DNA of 64,000 bases. Origin: Sorghum bicolor. Its lineage: Eukaryota > Streptophyta > Magnoliopsida > Poales > Poaceae. A program made the position numbers and the translations under genes. The stretch spans positions 42,739,821 through 42,803,820 of the forward strand of contig NC_012878.2 of the NCBI RefSeq assembly GCF_000003195.3. Direction: 5' to 3'. Of the stretch, positions 34,195 to 46,541 are shown one piece after another. Below the pieces are notes generated by a model. That model worked only from the letters and a program-made list of their open reading frames with translations. It ran no database searches and was not told where the DNA came from. Every line of letters begins with the position of its first letter. The first letter of the stretch is position 1.

Positions 34195-34600
34195 CCCTCG
34201 ACGACGGCGGCGCGAGTTCTCTGGCCGGGGAGGAGAGCGACGGCCGGGGGCGCTCTGACGAGGGCGAGGAGGCGGCCGTGGGGGCGCTCTGACGAGGGCG
34301 AGGAGGTGGCCGCGGGGGCGATGAGGGCGAGGAGGAAGAAGCGACGGCGCCGGTACAGTCGCCGGAGAAAGAAGCGTCGGCGCTGGAGAAGAAGTGGTGG
34401 TGGGGGCGCTCCTCGGCTCGGTGGCGGTGGCGGTGGGGGCGCTCCTCGGCTGCAGTGGCGGTGGCGACGCTCCTGGGCTCCAGACGACGGCGCTCGGCCG
34501 GGGACGAGGGCGAGGCGACGGCGGGGAGGAGCGGCGCGCGGCGGATGAAGAATTAGGGCAACGAGATCCAGGAGGAAGACGACTGCTCGGTTAAATACCC
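34195..34600 (-). promoter_or_regulatory. GC-rich leader and promoter-like block inside the CACTA element
   Basis: On the minus strand a TATTTAA box (34597-34591) lies just after a CCCGGTT inverted motif. It is followed by a GC-rich stretch (34,560-34,195) made of short direct repeats, such as GGGGGCGCTCTGACGAGGGC repeated near 34,235 and 34,283. Such GC-rich DNA after a promoter is usual for grass 5' leaders. It could drive TNPA transcription through the satellite array. No protein is supported; the long ORFs here are composition artefacts. Confidence 0.4.
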
Positions 34601-34609
34601 AGGGGGACC

Positions 34610-34644
34610 TTTAGTCCCGGTTCTAGCCAGGAACCGGGACTAAA
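34610..34644. repeat. Inverted CACTA subterminal-type motif, internal copy
   Basis: TTTAGTCCCGGTTC and GAACCGGGACTAAA form a hairpin with a 7-base loop. The motif is typical of CACTA subterminal regions and also occurs at the element's right end (39,600-39,800), but here it is about 5.2 kb inside. Confidence 0.8.
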
Positions 34645-35080
34645 TGTATTTTTCAGTTTCTTATTTATTTATACATACAATAATTAGATTAATGTTGTTA
34701 ACTACATAGTAAATAGAATAATAGGTATTAATTTGTTAAAAAATAATAGTTTCATTTCATTTTGTCTAATTGGTTACATAATAAATTTGGAAACATAAAA
34801 TCTTTTCATCACTTATATTAACAAACTTAAATATGAAAAATAATTAGTATTTTGTTAATGCAAAAATGTATTATTTAATTTTAATATCTTAAAGCAGATG
34901 TTTTTGATAAAAAAATTTGTTTGTGCAATATGTAAACGTAAATTTTGTTTATTTATCATCATTTATCTCCAAAATCATGATATACGTGATATTCACCATT
35001 ACATCGAATTATTTTTTAAAATTTTTTCTCTATTTCTTATTTATTTATGCTTACAACAATATTGACCATTACATCAGATT

Positions 35081-36344
35081 ATCTCTAACAACTTTGTATT
35101 CAAATTTTTTTCATTTCAAGTCATCAAATGGGTCATTTGACCAAGTTTGACCAAAGTCAAAGCATTGGTTTTTAGAAACACACACTTTGACCGAACCCTA
35201 TATGGTCCCAAATGGAAAAGTAATGAATACAAAGTTTGTTGCACTCATCAAGTTCTACATTTTGTCTAATGGTCAACTTTTCTTTTGGAAAAGTTTGAAC
35301 CACTCAATTTTGAATTTTGATAGAATTCATAGCCACGCATGGGTTTTCGGAACCCTAGATGGTCTCGAACGAAAAGTCATGAATACCAATATTGTTCCAC
35401 TCATCAAAATCTACATTTAATATATAGACCATTTTTGCATTTGACAAAGTGTTGCGAAGGTGTAGTTCAAAATCCACAATTGACACATGTAGTTTCATAT
35501 AGTTTGTGTGAGATTCAAGAATTGGTGGGTATTGTGAACTTAAACTTTCTCAAATAGAAAAGTTGTCTATATAAAAAGTTTAGATCTTGATGATATCTAA
35601 CAAATTGGTATTCAAAATTTTTTTCATTTTAAGTAATTTAGTTTGTCATTTGACCAAGTTTGACCAATACCCGTCTTGGATTTTGAACAAATGTGCTTAG
35701 GATTGGCTCAAATTTATCCAAATAGAAAAATAGACAATATATCAAATGTAGATCTTGATGATCTCTAACAACTTTGTATTCAAATTTTTTTCATTTCAAG
35801 TCATCAAATGGGTCATTTGACCAAGTTTGACCAAAGTCAAAGCATTGGTTTTTAGAAACACACACTTTGACCGAACCCTATATGGTCCCAAATGGAAAAG
35901 TAATGAATACAAAGTTTGTTGCACTTATCAAGTTCTACATTTTGTCTAATGGTCAACTTTTCTTTTGGAAAAGTTTGAACCACTCAATTTTGAATTTTGA
36001 TAGAATTCATAGCCACGCATGGGTTTTCGGAACCCTAGATGGTCTCGAACGGAAAAGTCATGAATACCAATATTGTTCCACTCATCAAAATCTACATTTA
36101 ATATATAGACCATTTTTGCATTTGACAAAGTGTTGCGAAGGTGTAGTTCAAAATCCACAATTGACACATGTAGTTTCATATAGTTTGTGTGAGATTCAAG
36201 AATTGGTGGGTATTGTGAACTTAAACTTTCTCAAATAGAAAAGTTGTCTATATAAAAAGTTTAGATCTTGATGATATCTAACAAATTGGTATTCAAATTT
36301 TTTTCATTTTAAGTAATTTAGTTTGTCATTTGACCAAGTTTGAC
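35081..36344. repeat. 680-bp direct tandem duplication inside the CACTA element
   Basis: Copy 1 (35081-35664) and copy 2 (35761-36344) are nearly identical, offset by 680 bp, with 96 bp of unique sequence between. The unit contains several TTTGACCAAGTTTGACC blocks common in grass CACTA interiors. Short ORFs appear in both copies but have no coding signature. Confidence 0.9.
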
Positions 36345-36496
36345 TATTTTTTCATTTGACAAATAATTGACACATCTATTATAATAGCAAACTTAAATGT
36401 CATTTCATTATTTCAAATGATATAAAATAAGAAAAACTAATATAAACATCTTAAGTTACAATTGTCACATACACATACTATATTGCAATCTATTTA

Positions 36497-38645
36497 TTAG
36501 GCGGGCACAATAGTGATCTTCTTTTTGACGTACGTTCCTTGGTCATGATCTTGACGTAACCATGGAGTGTCCTCAGCATTTATCAGTATGCTCGGATCTT
36601 TGGTTACATTGAAAGGCGTGATTCGGTCATCCCTTTCATAATCTTCTGAAATATCTGACTTGTCCTCAATTCCCACAATGTTTCTTTTCCCTGAGAGAAC
36701 TATATGGCGTTTTGGCTCGTTTGTTGATTTGTTGTCATTTTTCCCTCTCTTCTGTTTTGTAGACATGTCTTTCACATAGAACACCTGATTCACATCAGCA
36801 GCAAGGACGAATGGTTCATCTTTGTAACCAACATTGTTGAGGTCCACTGTTGTCATTCCATAGTCTTTGTCAACTGTCACCCCGCCTCCGGTAACCTTCA
36901 CCCATTGGCACCGGAACAAAGGGATTTTAAAATTAGGTGCGTAGTCTAGTTCCCAAATCTCCTCTATACGACCATAATATGTTTGTCTGTTTCCATTCGG
37001 GTCTATGGCGTCTACGCGAACTCCACTATTTTGGTTCGTGCTTCTTTTATCTTGGCCTAGGGTGTAAAATGTATTTCCATTTATCTCGTACCCTTTGTAC
37101 GTGAGGATGTGCCATGATGGTTGCCTAGCCAACAAATACAGTTGCTCATCAATCTGGTCATTACCCTGACATTCTTTTCGTAACCAATCACTGAAAGTGT
37201 CTATGTGCTGACGCATAAGCCAACCTTCATTCTTCTCTGGGAATTGCGATCATAGGAAGTTCTTGTGTTTCGTGACATACGGCTCCACCACGGATGAGTT
37301 TTGAAGAACTGTGTAGTGTGCTTTATTGAAAGAATCGTCCCCCATACCGATGTATGTTTTCTTTCCTAGTGTTCTCTTTCCACTCAGTCTCCCCTCGTGG
37401 CGCGATTCAGGAACACCAATTGGGTCAAGTTCAGGAATGAATTCAACACAGAACTCAATGACCTCCTCTGTCCCATAGCCCTCGGCGATGCTTCCTTCTG
37501 GCCGAGCACGTTGGTGAACATATTTCTTCATAACTCCCATAAACCTCTCAAAGGGAAACATATTATGTAGGAACACAGGACCCAGAATATTGATCTCCTT
37601 GACCAGATGAACTAGGAGGTGTGTCTTGATATCAAAGAAGGATGGTGGGAACACTAACTCAAAGCTGACAAGACATTGAACCACATCATTCTGTAGAGCA
37701 GCTAGTTCTAGTGGATTGATTGCCTTCTGAGAAATTGCATTGAGGAATGCACATAGCTTTACGGTGGCCAGACGTACATGTGGAGGTAGAATTTCTCTTA
37801 ATGCAACTGGAAGCAATTGCGTCATAAGCACATGGCAGTCATGCGACTTTAAGTTCAGAAATTTCTTCTCAGGCACATTAATTATACCTTTTATATTAGA
37901 GGAGAATCCAGATGGGACCTTGATGCTGCTTAAGCATTCAAACATGATTTCTTTCTCTTCATTGCTAAGAGTGTAGCTAGCAGGTCTTAAATATTGGCGT
38001 CCATCATCTGTCTTCTCTGGATGCAGGTTGTCTCGTTCTTCCATGCGTTGCAAGTCTTGTCGTGGTGAATCCTTAGGCTTACCATATACACCCATGAATC
38101 CTAGAAGGTTCACACAAAGATTCTTTGTTAGGTGCATGACGTCGATCGCATTCCGGACCTCTAGGACTTGCCAATAGGGTAGCTCCCAAAATATTGACTT
38201 CTTCTTCCACATGGGTGCATGACCCGCTGCATCTTTTGGAACTGGTTGGCTGCCTTGTCCCTTACCAAAAACTACTTTCACATCCTTAACCATCTCAAAT
38301 ACATCTTCTCCAGTTCTATTGCGAGGCTTGCATCGGTGGTCTGTCTTACCTTTAAAATGCTTTCCTTTCTTTGATTCATAGAAAGAAATCGACGATACCC
38401 AAGGTACACGACCTTTCTGCATTTTTTCAAATATATACTATCAAGGTCATCAAAACAATGTGTGCATGCATTATATCCCTTGTTTGTCTGCCCTGAAAGA
38501 TTACTTAGAGCAGGCCAATCATTGATTGTCACAAACAACAGTGCTCGTAGGTCGAAGTGTTCCTGTTTGTACTCATCCCACACACGAACACCTGTTTCAC
38601 TCCATAAAAGAAGGAGTTCTTCAATTAATGGCCTTAGATAGACAT
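36497..38645 (-). pseudogene. CACTA TNPD-type transposase remnant (Transposase_21, DUF4218, DUF4216)
   Basis: Minus strand. From about 38,645 down it reads GNDIDVYLRPLIEELL, then a WDEYK...FVTINDWPALSNLSG block of the catalytic Transposase_21 domain. DUF4218 follows (about 37,990-37,430; the NFM/FPFERFMG and HPLV-type blocks appear as LLVHLVKEI and MFPFERFMG), then DUF4216 (about 37,030-36,760, with YGRIEEIWELDY). Two lesions are visible: a frameshift at about 38,380, and TGA at 37250-37252 where the frame otherwise continues. The N-terminal exons are absent; at about 38,645 the sequence passes into AT-rich repeats. Dead gene; family assignment secure. Confidence 0.85.
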
Positions 38646-38667
38646 CAATGTCATTGCCCGGTTTCTA

Positions 38668-39260
38668 ATTTTTTATAAAGAAATTAAAGTAACAAATAAC
38701 CTAAAATTCTCTATTTCTGGTTTTTCTAAACCAACAAAATTAAAAAGACATAAAAGTTCTCTATTTTCTAACTAATCATGAAATGTGGCATGCATACTAG
38801 TTATAATTAACTAATTAACCATGTCATAAAGTGCAAATTAAAGTATTATAAGTTTCTAATTTTTAATAGAGAAATTAAAGTAACAAAAAACCTAAAATTC
38901 TCTATTTCTAATTTTTCTAAACAAGCTAAATTAAAAAAGCACAAAAATTCTCTATTTTCCTAAATAATCATGAAATGTGGTATGTATACTAGTTATAATT
39001 AAATAACTAAATCGGTCAAAAATTGCAAATTAAAGTATTATATGTTTTTATTTTTAATAGAGAAATTAAAGTAACAAAAAACCTAAAATTCTATATTTCT
39101 ATTTTTTCTAAACAAGCTAAATTAAAAAAGCACAAAAATTCTCTATTTTTTTAAATAATCATGAAATGTGGTATGTATACTAGTTATAATTAACTAACTA
39201 AATCGGTCAAAAATTGCAAATTAAAGTATTATATGTTTTTATTTTTTTCTAAACTATTTA
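38668..39260. repeat. Three-copy AT-rich tandem repeat, unit about 190 bp
   Basis: The block GAAATTAAAGTAACAAA recurs at about 38682, 38872 and 39062, each followed by AAACCTAAAATTCT and AATCATGAAATGTGG blocks. It occupies the place where TNPD's upstream exons should be. Confidence 0.85.
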
Positions 39261-39584
39261 AAATAAAAAACATATTACCACTATTTCTCTAAAAAAAACG
39301 CGTCGCTTTTGAAATGGCGATGAAGCTAATAACCTCTTAAAAAAACCATAAAATAAAAAATAATATACATAACACTACGAAATGACATACGCCGCTTCTA
39401 AATGTTGAGAAGATGAAGCTAGTGACCTCTTAACAAGTCGATGACGGTGTAGAAACGATGAAATGAATCAATAGCCGGAGATGAGAGCAAGCTAGAACAA
39501 GCAACTCCAAATGAAGAACACAGCAAAAGAGTGAAGATCGATGGGCTCGGCCACGGGAAGAAGAGTTCAAATATGGGGAGGGAC

Positions 39585-39888
39585 ATTTAATCCCGGTTTC
39601 TTTAAAAAATCGGGACTAAATTCCAACACTAGTCTCGGCCGGTGGGACGGACCGGGACAAAAGCTTTTGATCCCGGTTGGTGGTACCAACCGGGACTAAA
39701 GGCTAGGCTTTTGTCCCGGTTGGTGAGACCAACCGGGACTAAAAAGTCCCCTCTGCCGATGTCTGACATAATAGCCGTTGGGCAGGGGACCAACCGGGAC
39801 TAAATATTTTTTTTTGTTCCGGACTCTGTTTTGGCCGAGATTATTGTTCATTTTGGGCAAGTGATCAAAGGCCTGTTCTGTAGTAGTG
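39585..39888 (-). repeat. Right terminal and subterminal region of the CACTA element
   Basis: Contains paired CCCGGTTGGTG/CCAACCGGG motifs, two of them adjacent and palindromic (about 39,668-39,740), and the CACTACTACAG end. These are expected binding sites for TNPA-type proteins. Confidence 0.8.
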
Positions 39889-39988
39889 GAGAGGAGTTTC
39901 ATCCCACAAAACTTATGTGGCTCGGTTAACTAGTTTATAGTCTGGGTAACTGTATCATAAAACTATACGTTGAGACTGGTTTGAGCTG

Positions 39989-40390
39989 GTTTGAGCTAAC
40001 TTTCAGCCTATTAGTAATTATATAGTCCTAGCTCGTTACCTTAATCCTAAAAATGAATATTTGTACCGTATTTTATTAGGACAGAGATGGAGCATTAAGG
40101 TGTATTCCTATACCATAGATAACTTCGCAAGCATGCATGCCAAATTGCCAAAAAAACCAATATGCACGCGTGTGCATGTCCTGAGGTCCCAAATAAAAAC
40201 CTTCCTTCCGTCCTGGAGGAACTCGCGGGTCTCGCAGCAGCTCTCCACCGAGTGCGCCCGCCCCCCTCTCTCTCTCTCTCTCTCATCAGAATTGGGCGGG
40301 CTCCGAGACGGCCGCGCCGGTCGCATTGCACGATCGAGGAAAAAAAACATTCAGGCCGGGAAGCAGGTAGGTCGAGAGGGGAGGAGGAGA
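39989..40390 (+). promoter_or_regulatory. Upstream region and 5' leader of the FAM91 gene
   Basis: A CT-microsatellite (about 40266-40285) lies roughly 105 bp before the ATG, typical of grass 5' leaders. No clear TATA box was seen. The CACTA nest ends only about 500 bp before the start codon. Confidence 0.5.
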
Positions 40391-43300
40391 ATGCAGCAGC
40401 AGATGGCGGCGACGGTGGAGGAGCAGATGATGGTGAAGGCCATCAGGGAGGAGTCGCCGTGGGAAGCCCTCCCCAAGCGCATCCAGGCAGCGCTCGTCTC
40501 CAAGGAGGAATGGCACCGCAGGTACGTGCCTGCGTCAGATCATCAAACCCCGAGAATCAATTTATCCGTCCTGGATGATCCTGCATGCTAGAGGGGAAAA
40601 AAAAAGCTAACCCCAGTATAACAATTCATCGAATTTGGGCTTTCATTCCATGACTTGGTGTCCATTTTAGGCCTATTTACATGGAATTCTTTTCTTGGTA
40701 ATTTTAGGTTTATATGTTTTTAGCTAAGGCCATGAGGGTGGCAAGGGTTGTGTTTGTCTAATGCCAACAGAAAATACTTCATTACTGCTAGTTGCCGTTT
40801 ACATCTGTTATTAATACGATGAAAATTAGAAGTATCAAATGCGTGCTTAGAAATGTAATGGTTTTACATAAATAAAAAGAGCAAAAATACAACAGACATG
40901 GTGAAAATATATAAATAAACATAATTAATATCTAGACCATACAATCTCATGAATACCAAATTTGTTGGAAAACATAGTTCAAATACAAAACTCAAAAGCC
41001 ATCATCCCTATTGTATAATGAGCAACCTTTTGATTTTACAGCGTCTCATTTGGTTGTCACATGTTTTATATCCTGGTTTATAAAAACATTGCCACAGGAT
41101 TGTGGATTATTGTATACGTAAAAGGTTGCCGTGGAGCTCCTGTTTTGCCCGAAAAATATGCAAAGAAGGAGAATATTATGAGGATCTGATGCGCTATCTC
41201 CGCAAAAATCTTGCAGTATGTTGTCCATATTTTTCTTCCTCCTTAATTACTCAACAATTTTATGATAACTTGCAGAGAAAAGAAAAGGATGTATCCTGTT
41301 TTGCTGACATCTAGTTTAGAAGCTAGTTCTACCAGTAACTGACAAATTTATACTGAAATAGCAGAGTTCCTAGCCAGGCTTCCTCAGAAAGGATCATAAA
41401 CGAAAAACAATTTTATTCTACTTGTTTCCGTACTTATTTCTTCAGAATGCTAAATACTATGACTGAAGGTTGCTCATATAACACGATTCTTTTATTAATA
41501 TTCTTAGGCTTGGATACTTCTGCAAAACATATATATCATAACTGCCTTGGAACAAAATTTTTGCAGTTGTATCCGTACCATCTTGCAGACTTTATATGCC
41601 GAGTAATGAGGATATCACCCTTCAGATATTACTGTGATGTCCTTTTTGAAGCTATGAAGAACGGTAACCAATTGTTATATAAAACATTTTTGCCATCGCA
41701 TTCCACTTGATTAGTTCACCTGTCATCATGCCTAAAACGTTAATTAATAAGCTATTTCAATATGTTCCACCATGAAAAAGGAACAAAGGAATGATATAAC
41801 TTGCAAATACTGTTTCTTCAAGAACCTACATAATCTTTGCACCTGCTAATAAGTTTTATTTCTTGTATATGTCCTATTGTAATTGATTTCTGCTCATCCT
41901 GGAGATTAGAAAATTCTGATTAGGCTTGATAATATGTACTTTTGACTTTTAAAACATTTATATGATGGAGATTATTGTGCACCTGTTCTTTGATCCTTCA
42001 TATTAATACTCGGTTCCAAATTTTATCTCACTTTAGCTTTGTTGTAAACAAAATTTCTTAACCTGGACTAAGTTTTTTAAAAAAATATATATATTGACAT
42101 GTGCAAGTTCAAATAAATGCACTATGAAGACATATTTCATGGAGAATTTAAGGAAACTAGTTTCATGTTGTAGATGTTGGTGTATATAAATTTGACCAAA
42201 GTTAGATAAGTTTGGCTCAGAATAATTGAAATGGTCTAAAATTTGCAAACAATATTTTTTTTTGTTCTGACTTGTTTATAATATTGGCAGAGCAACCATA
42301 CGACAGTATTCCAAACTTCAGTGCTGCAGATGCTCTTAGGATTACTGGTGTAGGAAGAAACGAATTTATTGATATCATGAATAAGTGCAGATCAAAGGTA
42401 TTTATCAACTGTACCATGGCCTTTCATTAACATTGTTGTTGCCATTGGAATGCATGTGTAATATTGCTGTGATGAAGGAAAGGACACACTTAGGTTATTG
42501 TTTCCTGAATGGAAGTAAAGAGAGCATAATGAAAACAACCGTTTTCATGTTTTCTCCTGTTACAAAAATAACCTTTACAATTTTTAATATTTCAGAAGAT
42601 AATGTGGAAACTGAACAAATCAATTGCAAAAGAGTTATTGCCAGCAGAACCTGCAGATTTAGCAATAGAACCATGGTGGGGCGTTCGATTTGTCAACTTC
42701 ACATTGGAAGAATTTAAGGTTAGATCCATCTATGTTGATTTTTATTTTTGTTGAGTAAGGACATTGCAATTTTACAGGAAAAAAATACAATGCTGTCATT
42801 TCTATCATGTAAAGTATGCATTGTTTGTTCTCAATGGAAGATAATAATACATTAATACCTTGCACTAGTGGGAACTGATGCGCTATTGTACTGTAGAAGC
42901 TTTCAGAAGATGAGACATCGGCAATAGACAAAATATGTAAGGAGGAAGTCAATTCATATGTTCTATTTGACCCAGAGGTTGTACGGGGCCTTTACAAGAG
43001 AGGGATGGTATACTTCGATGTCCCAGTTTATCCTGATGATCGTTTTAGAGGTATGCAGCTTGGACAAGCTTTGTCATTGTTTAATTCTATAGGATTCCAT
43101 AACTTGGGGGCCCATTTTAAAATCATTGCCTCGTGGGCCCAGATTCATCCGCATAGTTGCCTTTTTTTTGCTGAAAAAAATGTCAGGAAGAAGCTTAAAT
43201 CTATCCTGCTGTCTCTAAAAAGGAATATTTCGACCATAAACACATTAGGTCTCTGATTTCTTCTAGTCAACCATCTATTTGGGATGCTTCAGTTTTGAAT

Positions 43301-46027
43301 TCATACCATCTCTTCAGTTTCCAGGCTTGAAGGTTTTGTTTCAAACAAGGATCAGTCCTATGAAGATCCAATTGAAGAGTGAGTAGTTTCCTTCAGTAGT
43401 CTTCTGAAACTGTAATGAACTACATTCCCTATTTAGCTGCAGTCAATTGCTAGATTTCTCTGTAGCTGTTAAAATCAGTGTACGATTTTTTATACTGCAG
43501 GCTACTATATGCTGTATTCGTTGTATCAAGTGAAAATTCTACGGTTGCTGAATTGGCTACAACTTTACAGGCTGACCTTTATCAGCTCCAGGCAGCTGCA
43601 TCATTTGCTTGTCGACTAGGATGGGCTGTAAAGCTTTTGGATACCGACTCTGTTCTCAGGGATTCAAGCACTCCTGCATTGTCCAATAATATTCTTAGTG
43701 ATGAAGTTGAAAGTTCACGTACGAGTATCGCCTCAGAAAAGTCTAATCATGAGTTGCTTAGTAATGATTCTGATGGACATAAGAAACACTCTGGGATGGC
43801 TTATGTGGGCTTCATTGTGGATGCTAATGTAACTTCATACTTAATGATGGGTTCACTGTCTCCAGGTTAGATTCCCTTGCAATTGCCTAGTAGATATTTT
43901 ACGTTTTTAAGCAGAATCTATGCGATATCACTGATATCCAATGAGATGTGCGTAAATTTTCTAATTCACAGTATAGTTGTCTATTTTTAAATGATGCTTA
44001 CACAGCTCCACGAAACTTTTCTATAAAGTGGCATAATGGACAAACCCTTCCTCACTAACCTGTTGCAGGTTTAAAGTCGCATGCTGTAACACTATATGAG
44101 GCAGGAAAACTTGGTGATTCTTGTATTGCTGATTTATGCAATGATCTAGCCAGTTTAGAGGGAAAACGGTTTGAAGGTGTGCTGCAGGAATTTGCAAATC
44201 ATGCTTTTAGCCTTCGATGCTTCCTTGAGTGTTTGTTGTCTGGCGGAACTTCTAATGAAACAAGTGACCTGACTAGTGAAGCAAATAATCAGGAGAGCTC
44301 TATGCAGGACGATTTAGATACCACTTCTACTAAGGAAAACAAAGAAAATGATGCCGTTGATAATGCTATTGTGAACTCAATTCAAATTTCGGAATCTTCT
44401 GGTGGTGGTCATCAGGATGAGTTATCACCACAGGATAACAAAATGGGTGATTCTGATGCCACAGATATGAATGCATCACCGTCTTCATCTATTGTATCTG
44501 AAGGCAAGGAAAGCATACTCAAACACGATTTTGACAACATTCAGACCACAAAGCTGGGCGAATCAACTGGTAACGGTCCATTGTCGAAGCGTAAAAGAAG
44601 TTACCGAGTCAACATTCTTCGCTGTGAGAGCTTAGCTTCTCTGGGCCCATCAACACTAGAAAGAGTACTCGCTAGGGACTACGACATTGTAGTGTCTATG
44701 ATCCCTCTTCCATCTTCGTCGGTTCTACCCTGCCCATCTGGTCTAGTACATTTTGGTCCACCTTCTTACTCTTCAATGACACCTTGGATGAAACTGGCAT
44801 TGTATGCATCAGGGACTTGTGGCCCAATAACTGTCGTTTTTATGAAGGGGCAGCGATTGAGGTTGCTGCCTGAACCATTAGCCAGCTGTGAGAAGGCACT
44901 GATATGGTCTTGGGATCAATCTGTGGTGGGTGGACTAGGGGGCAATTTTGATGGGAACTTAGTGAAAGGAAGCTTTCTTTTGCATTACTTGAACTCAATG
45001 ACAAAACATTCTGCTGTGATAGTGCAGCCATTAAGCATAGATGATCTTGATGAAACAGGAAACATTATCACCAAGGATGTCCCGTTGCCATTGAAAAATG
45101 CCGATGGGTCAATCTCATCCACAATAGTAGGCACTGACTTGCCGGAGATACAAGTCTCAAATTTGATTTTGTTATTAGAAGACTTGTCCAGTAAAGTTGA
45201 GTTGAGCACAGTTGGATACCTCCGATTACTAAGGCTTCACAAGGTAAATGAATCCCACGAAATTCCAGAGGATGAAAGTTTTGAATGGGTGCCATTGACC
45301 ATAGAATTTGGCATCCCTCTGTTCAGTCCACAGTTATGTGAAAAGATCTGCGAAAGGGTTGTTGAGTCGCAAATGCTTCAAAAGGATGATATCACTGAAC
45401 ATTACGAGACAATGCAGAATATGAGGAAGAGGCTAAGAGAACTGTGTGCCGAGTATCAAGCAACTGGTCCAACAGCAAGGCTATTTAATCAGCGGGGAGG
45501 CTCAAAGAACAACTCCCCACGCAAACTAGTGCAAATTGTCAGTGGCAGATGGAGTCCATTCCATGATCCGTCTACGCCCACTCATTCCAGTCCCCATGCT
45601 GAACACGACAGAGCAAAACCAGCAAGACGACAGAGATGCTTCACTGAAGTTCTGAGCTTTGATGGGAGCATCCTCAGGTATATATTTTTCTTAGGACTGA
45701 GCTTGGCTTGGCTATATATATAGTTCGAGTAACATTCTTGTAATCCTAATTTGTTGACTGGTTGTCATGCTTTTGGATCTTGATAGATCATATGCACTCA
45801 CTCCCGTGTATGAGGCTGCGACAAGATCGGTTTCTGAAGAACAACCAACCACACCAGTGAAACCGGATCATGAGGATGCCAACACCAAGGATGTGGCCTT
45901 ACCAGGAGTCAATCTAATATTTGATGGAGCTGAGCTGCACCCATTTGACATTGTTGCCTGTCTACAAGCTCGTCAACCTCTCTCATTGATAGCCGAGGCA
46001 TCCGCAACATCATTGGCAATGAAATAA
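40391..46027 (+). CDS. FAM91 family protein (FAM91A1 homologue)
   Basis: Ten exons: 40391-40521, 41098-41215, 41567-41663, 42291-42397, 42596-42718, 42897-43050, 43318-43378, 43501-43865, 44069-45677, 45787-46027. All introns are GT...AG, the phases join, and the total is 1,001 residues. The N-terminal FAM91 domain (about 10-310) contains [24 protein letters not shown] and [18 protein letters not shown] Ser/Asp-rich low-complexity insert (about 430-530) separates it from the C-terminal domain (about 540-1000). Animal FAM91A1 works with WDR11 and TBC1D23 in vesicle tethering at the trans-Golgi; the plant role is inferred from that. It has no signal peptide or membrane segment. The start is the first ATG after a CT-rich leader; a second Met at residue 5 is possible. 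Confidence 0.93.
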
Positions 46028-46541
46028 CGAGTCCACTGCTAATACATTTTCTGTAGGTGATGGAGTTCAGTAGTGTATGCCTTTGCAATCTTTTTTGCTA
46101 ATATATATGCAGAATTGCTTCTTGAAGGGGGGCTTCTCAAAGCAGGCACTTTTTAAAAAGCTTGCTGCAACGACCACCACTTTTGCACTAGTGTTAGGTT
46201 CTCGTGGTTCTTATACGGATACCTTCTATTACACTATGAGATGTGAATGTGACTAGAACTCGTAGTTGCTTATTTGATCTTTGTAGCCGTTTTTAGTTTG
46301 GCAAATGCGATCTATGTAATTCGTCTATTAAATTATTCATGTGAAATGCTCCAGTGATGATTAAGAAAAAGGAAATCTTCACTGCAAGCGCCTAGTGCCA
46401 TCGTCGTCGATGGTAGCTTAATCTACAGTAGGTTATGTTTGGTTAATTGTAACTGACCTTTAGTAGTCCATCTCTTTACCTTCTTGCGCAAAAAAGATAG
46501 TTGGTTGATATCCTTCAAAATAGACAAGCCTTGGTTACTTA
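46028..46541. other. 3' flank of the FAM91 gene
   Basis: Probably 3' untranslated sequence in its first few hundred bases, then spacer. No other feature is seen. Confidence 0.4.

Larger units (their letters stand above)
19372..39888 (-). mobile_element. Defective CACTA (En/Spm) transposon with a nested gypsy element
   Basis: The left end is CACTAGTACAGGGAAGGGCT at 19372. The right end, read on the minus strand from 39888, is CACTACTACAGAACAGGCCT. The 3-bp target duplication GAG is at 19369-19371 and 39889-39891. Subterminal inverted motifs (CCCGGTTGGTG...CCAACCGGG) lie at 39,600-39,800. Transcription is on the minus strand: a broken TNPD gene (about 38,640-36,497), then a truncated TNPA gene (31,946-30,651). 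The right half also holds a 104-bp satellite, a Tourist-like MITE and a 680-bp duplication. A Tekay retrotransposon and an associated deletion removed most of the 3' part of the element. It cannot supply its own transposase. Confidence 0.85.
19257..39979. mobile_element. MITE split in two by the CACTA transposon
   Basis: The left half (19257-19371) begins GGTCAATCTCAATGTATG, and the right half (39889-39979) ends with the inverted counterpart CATACGT-type TTGAGACTGG. Across the insertion the sequence reads continuously, from ...GAAGTTTCATTAGATAAGAG into AGGAGTTTCATCCC, as in a common grass MITE of about 200 bp. It dates the CACTA insertion as later and independently supports both CACTA ends. 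Its own target duplication is not clear. Confidence 0.65.

Noticed and set aside
34306..34594. Arg/Gly-rich ORFs in the CACTA interior
   Set aside because: They come from short GC-rich direct repeats. The likely transcript is on the opposite strand and no domain is visible.
34610..34644. Reading the internal CCCGGTT hairpin as the true end of a second CACTA element
   Set aside because: No CACTA/TAGTG terminus and no 3-bp duplication could be found next to it, so it is kept only as an internal motif.
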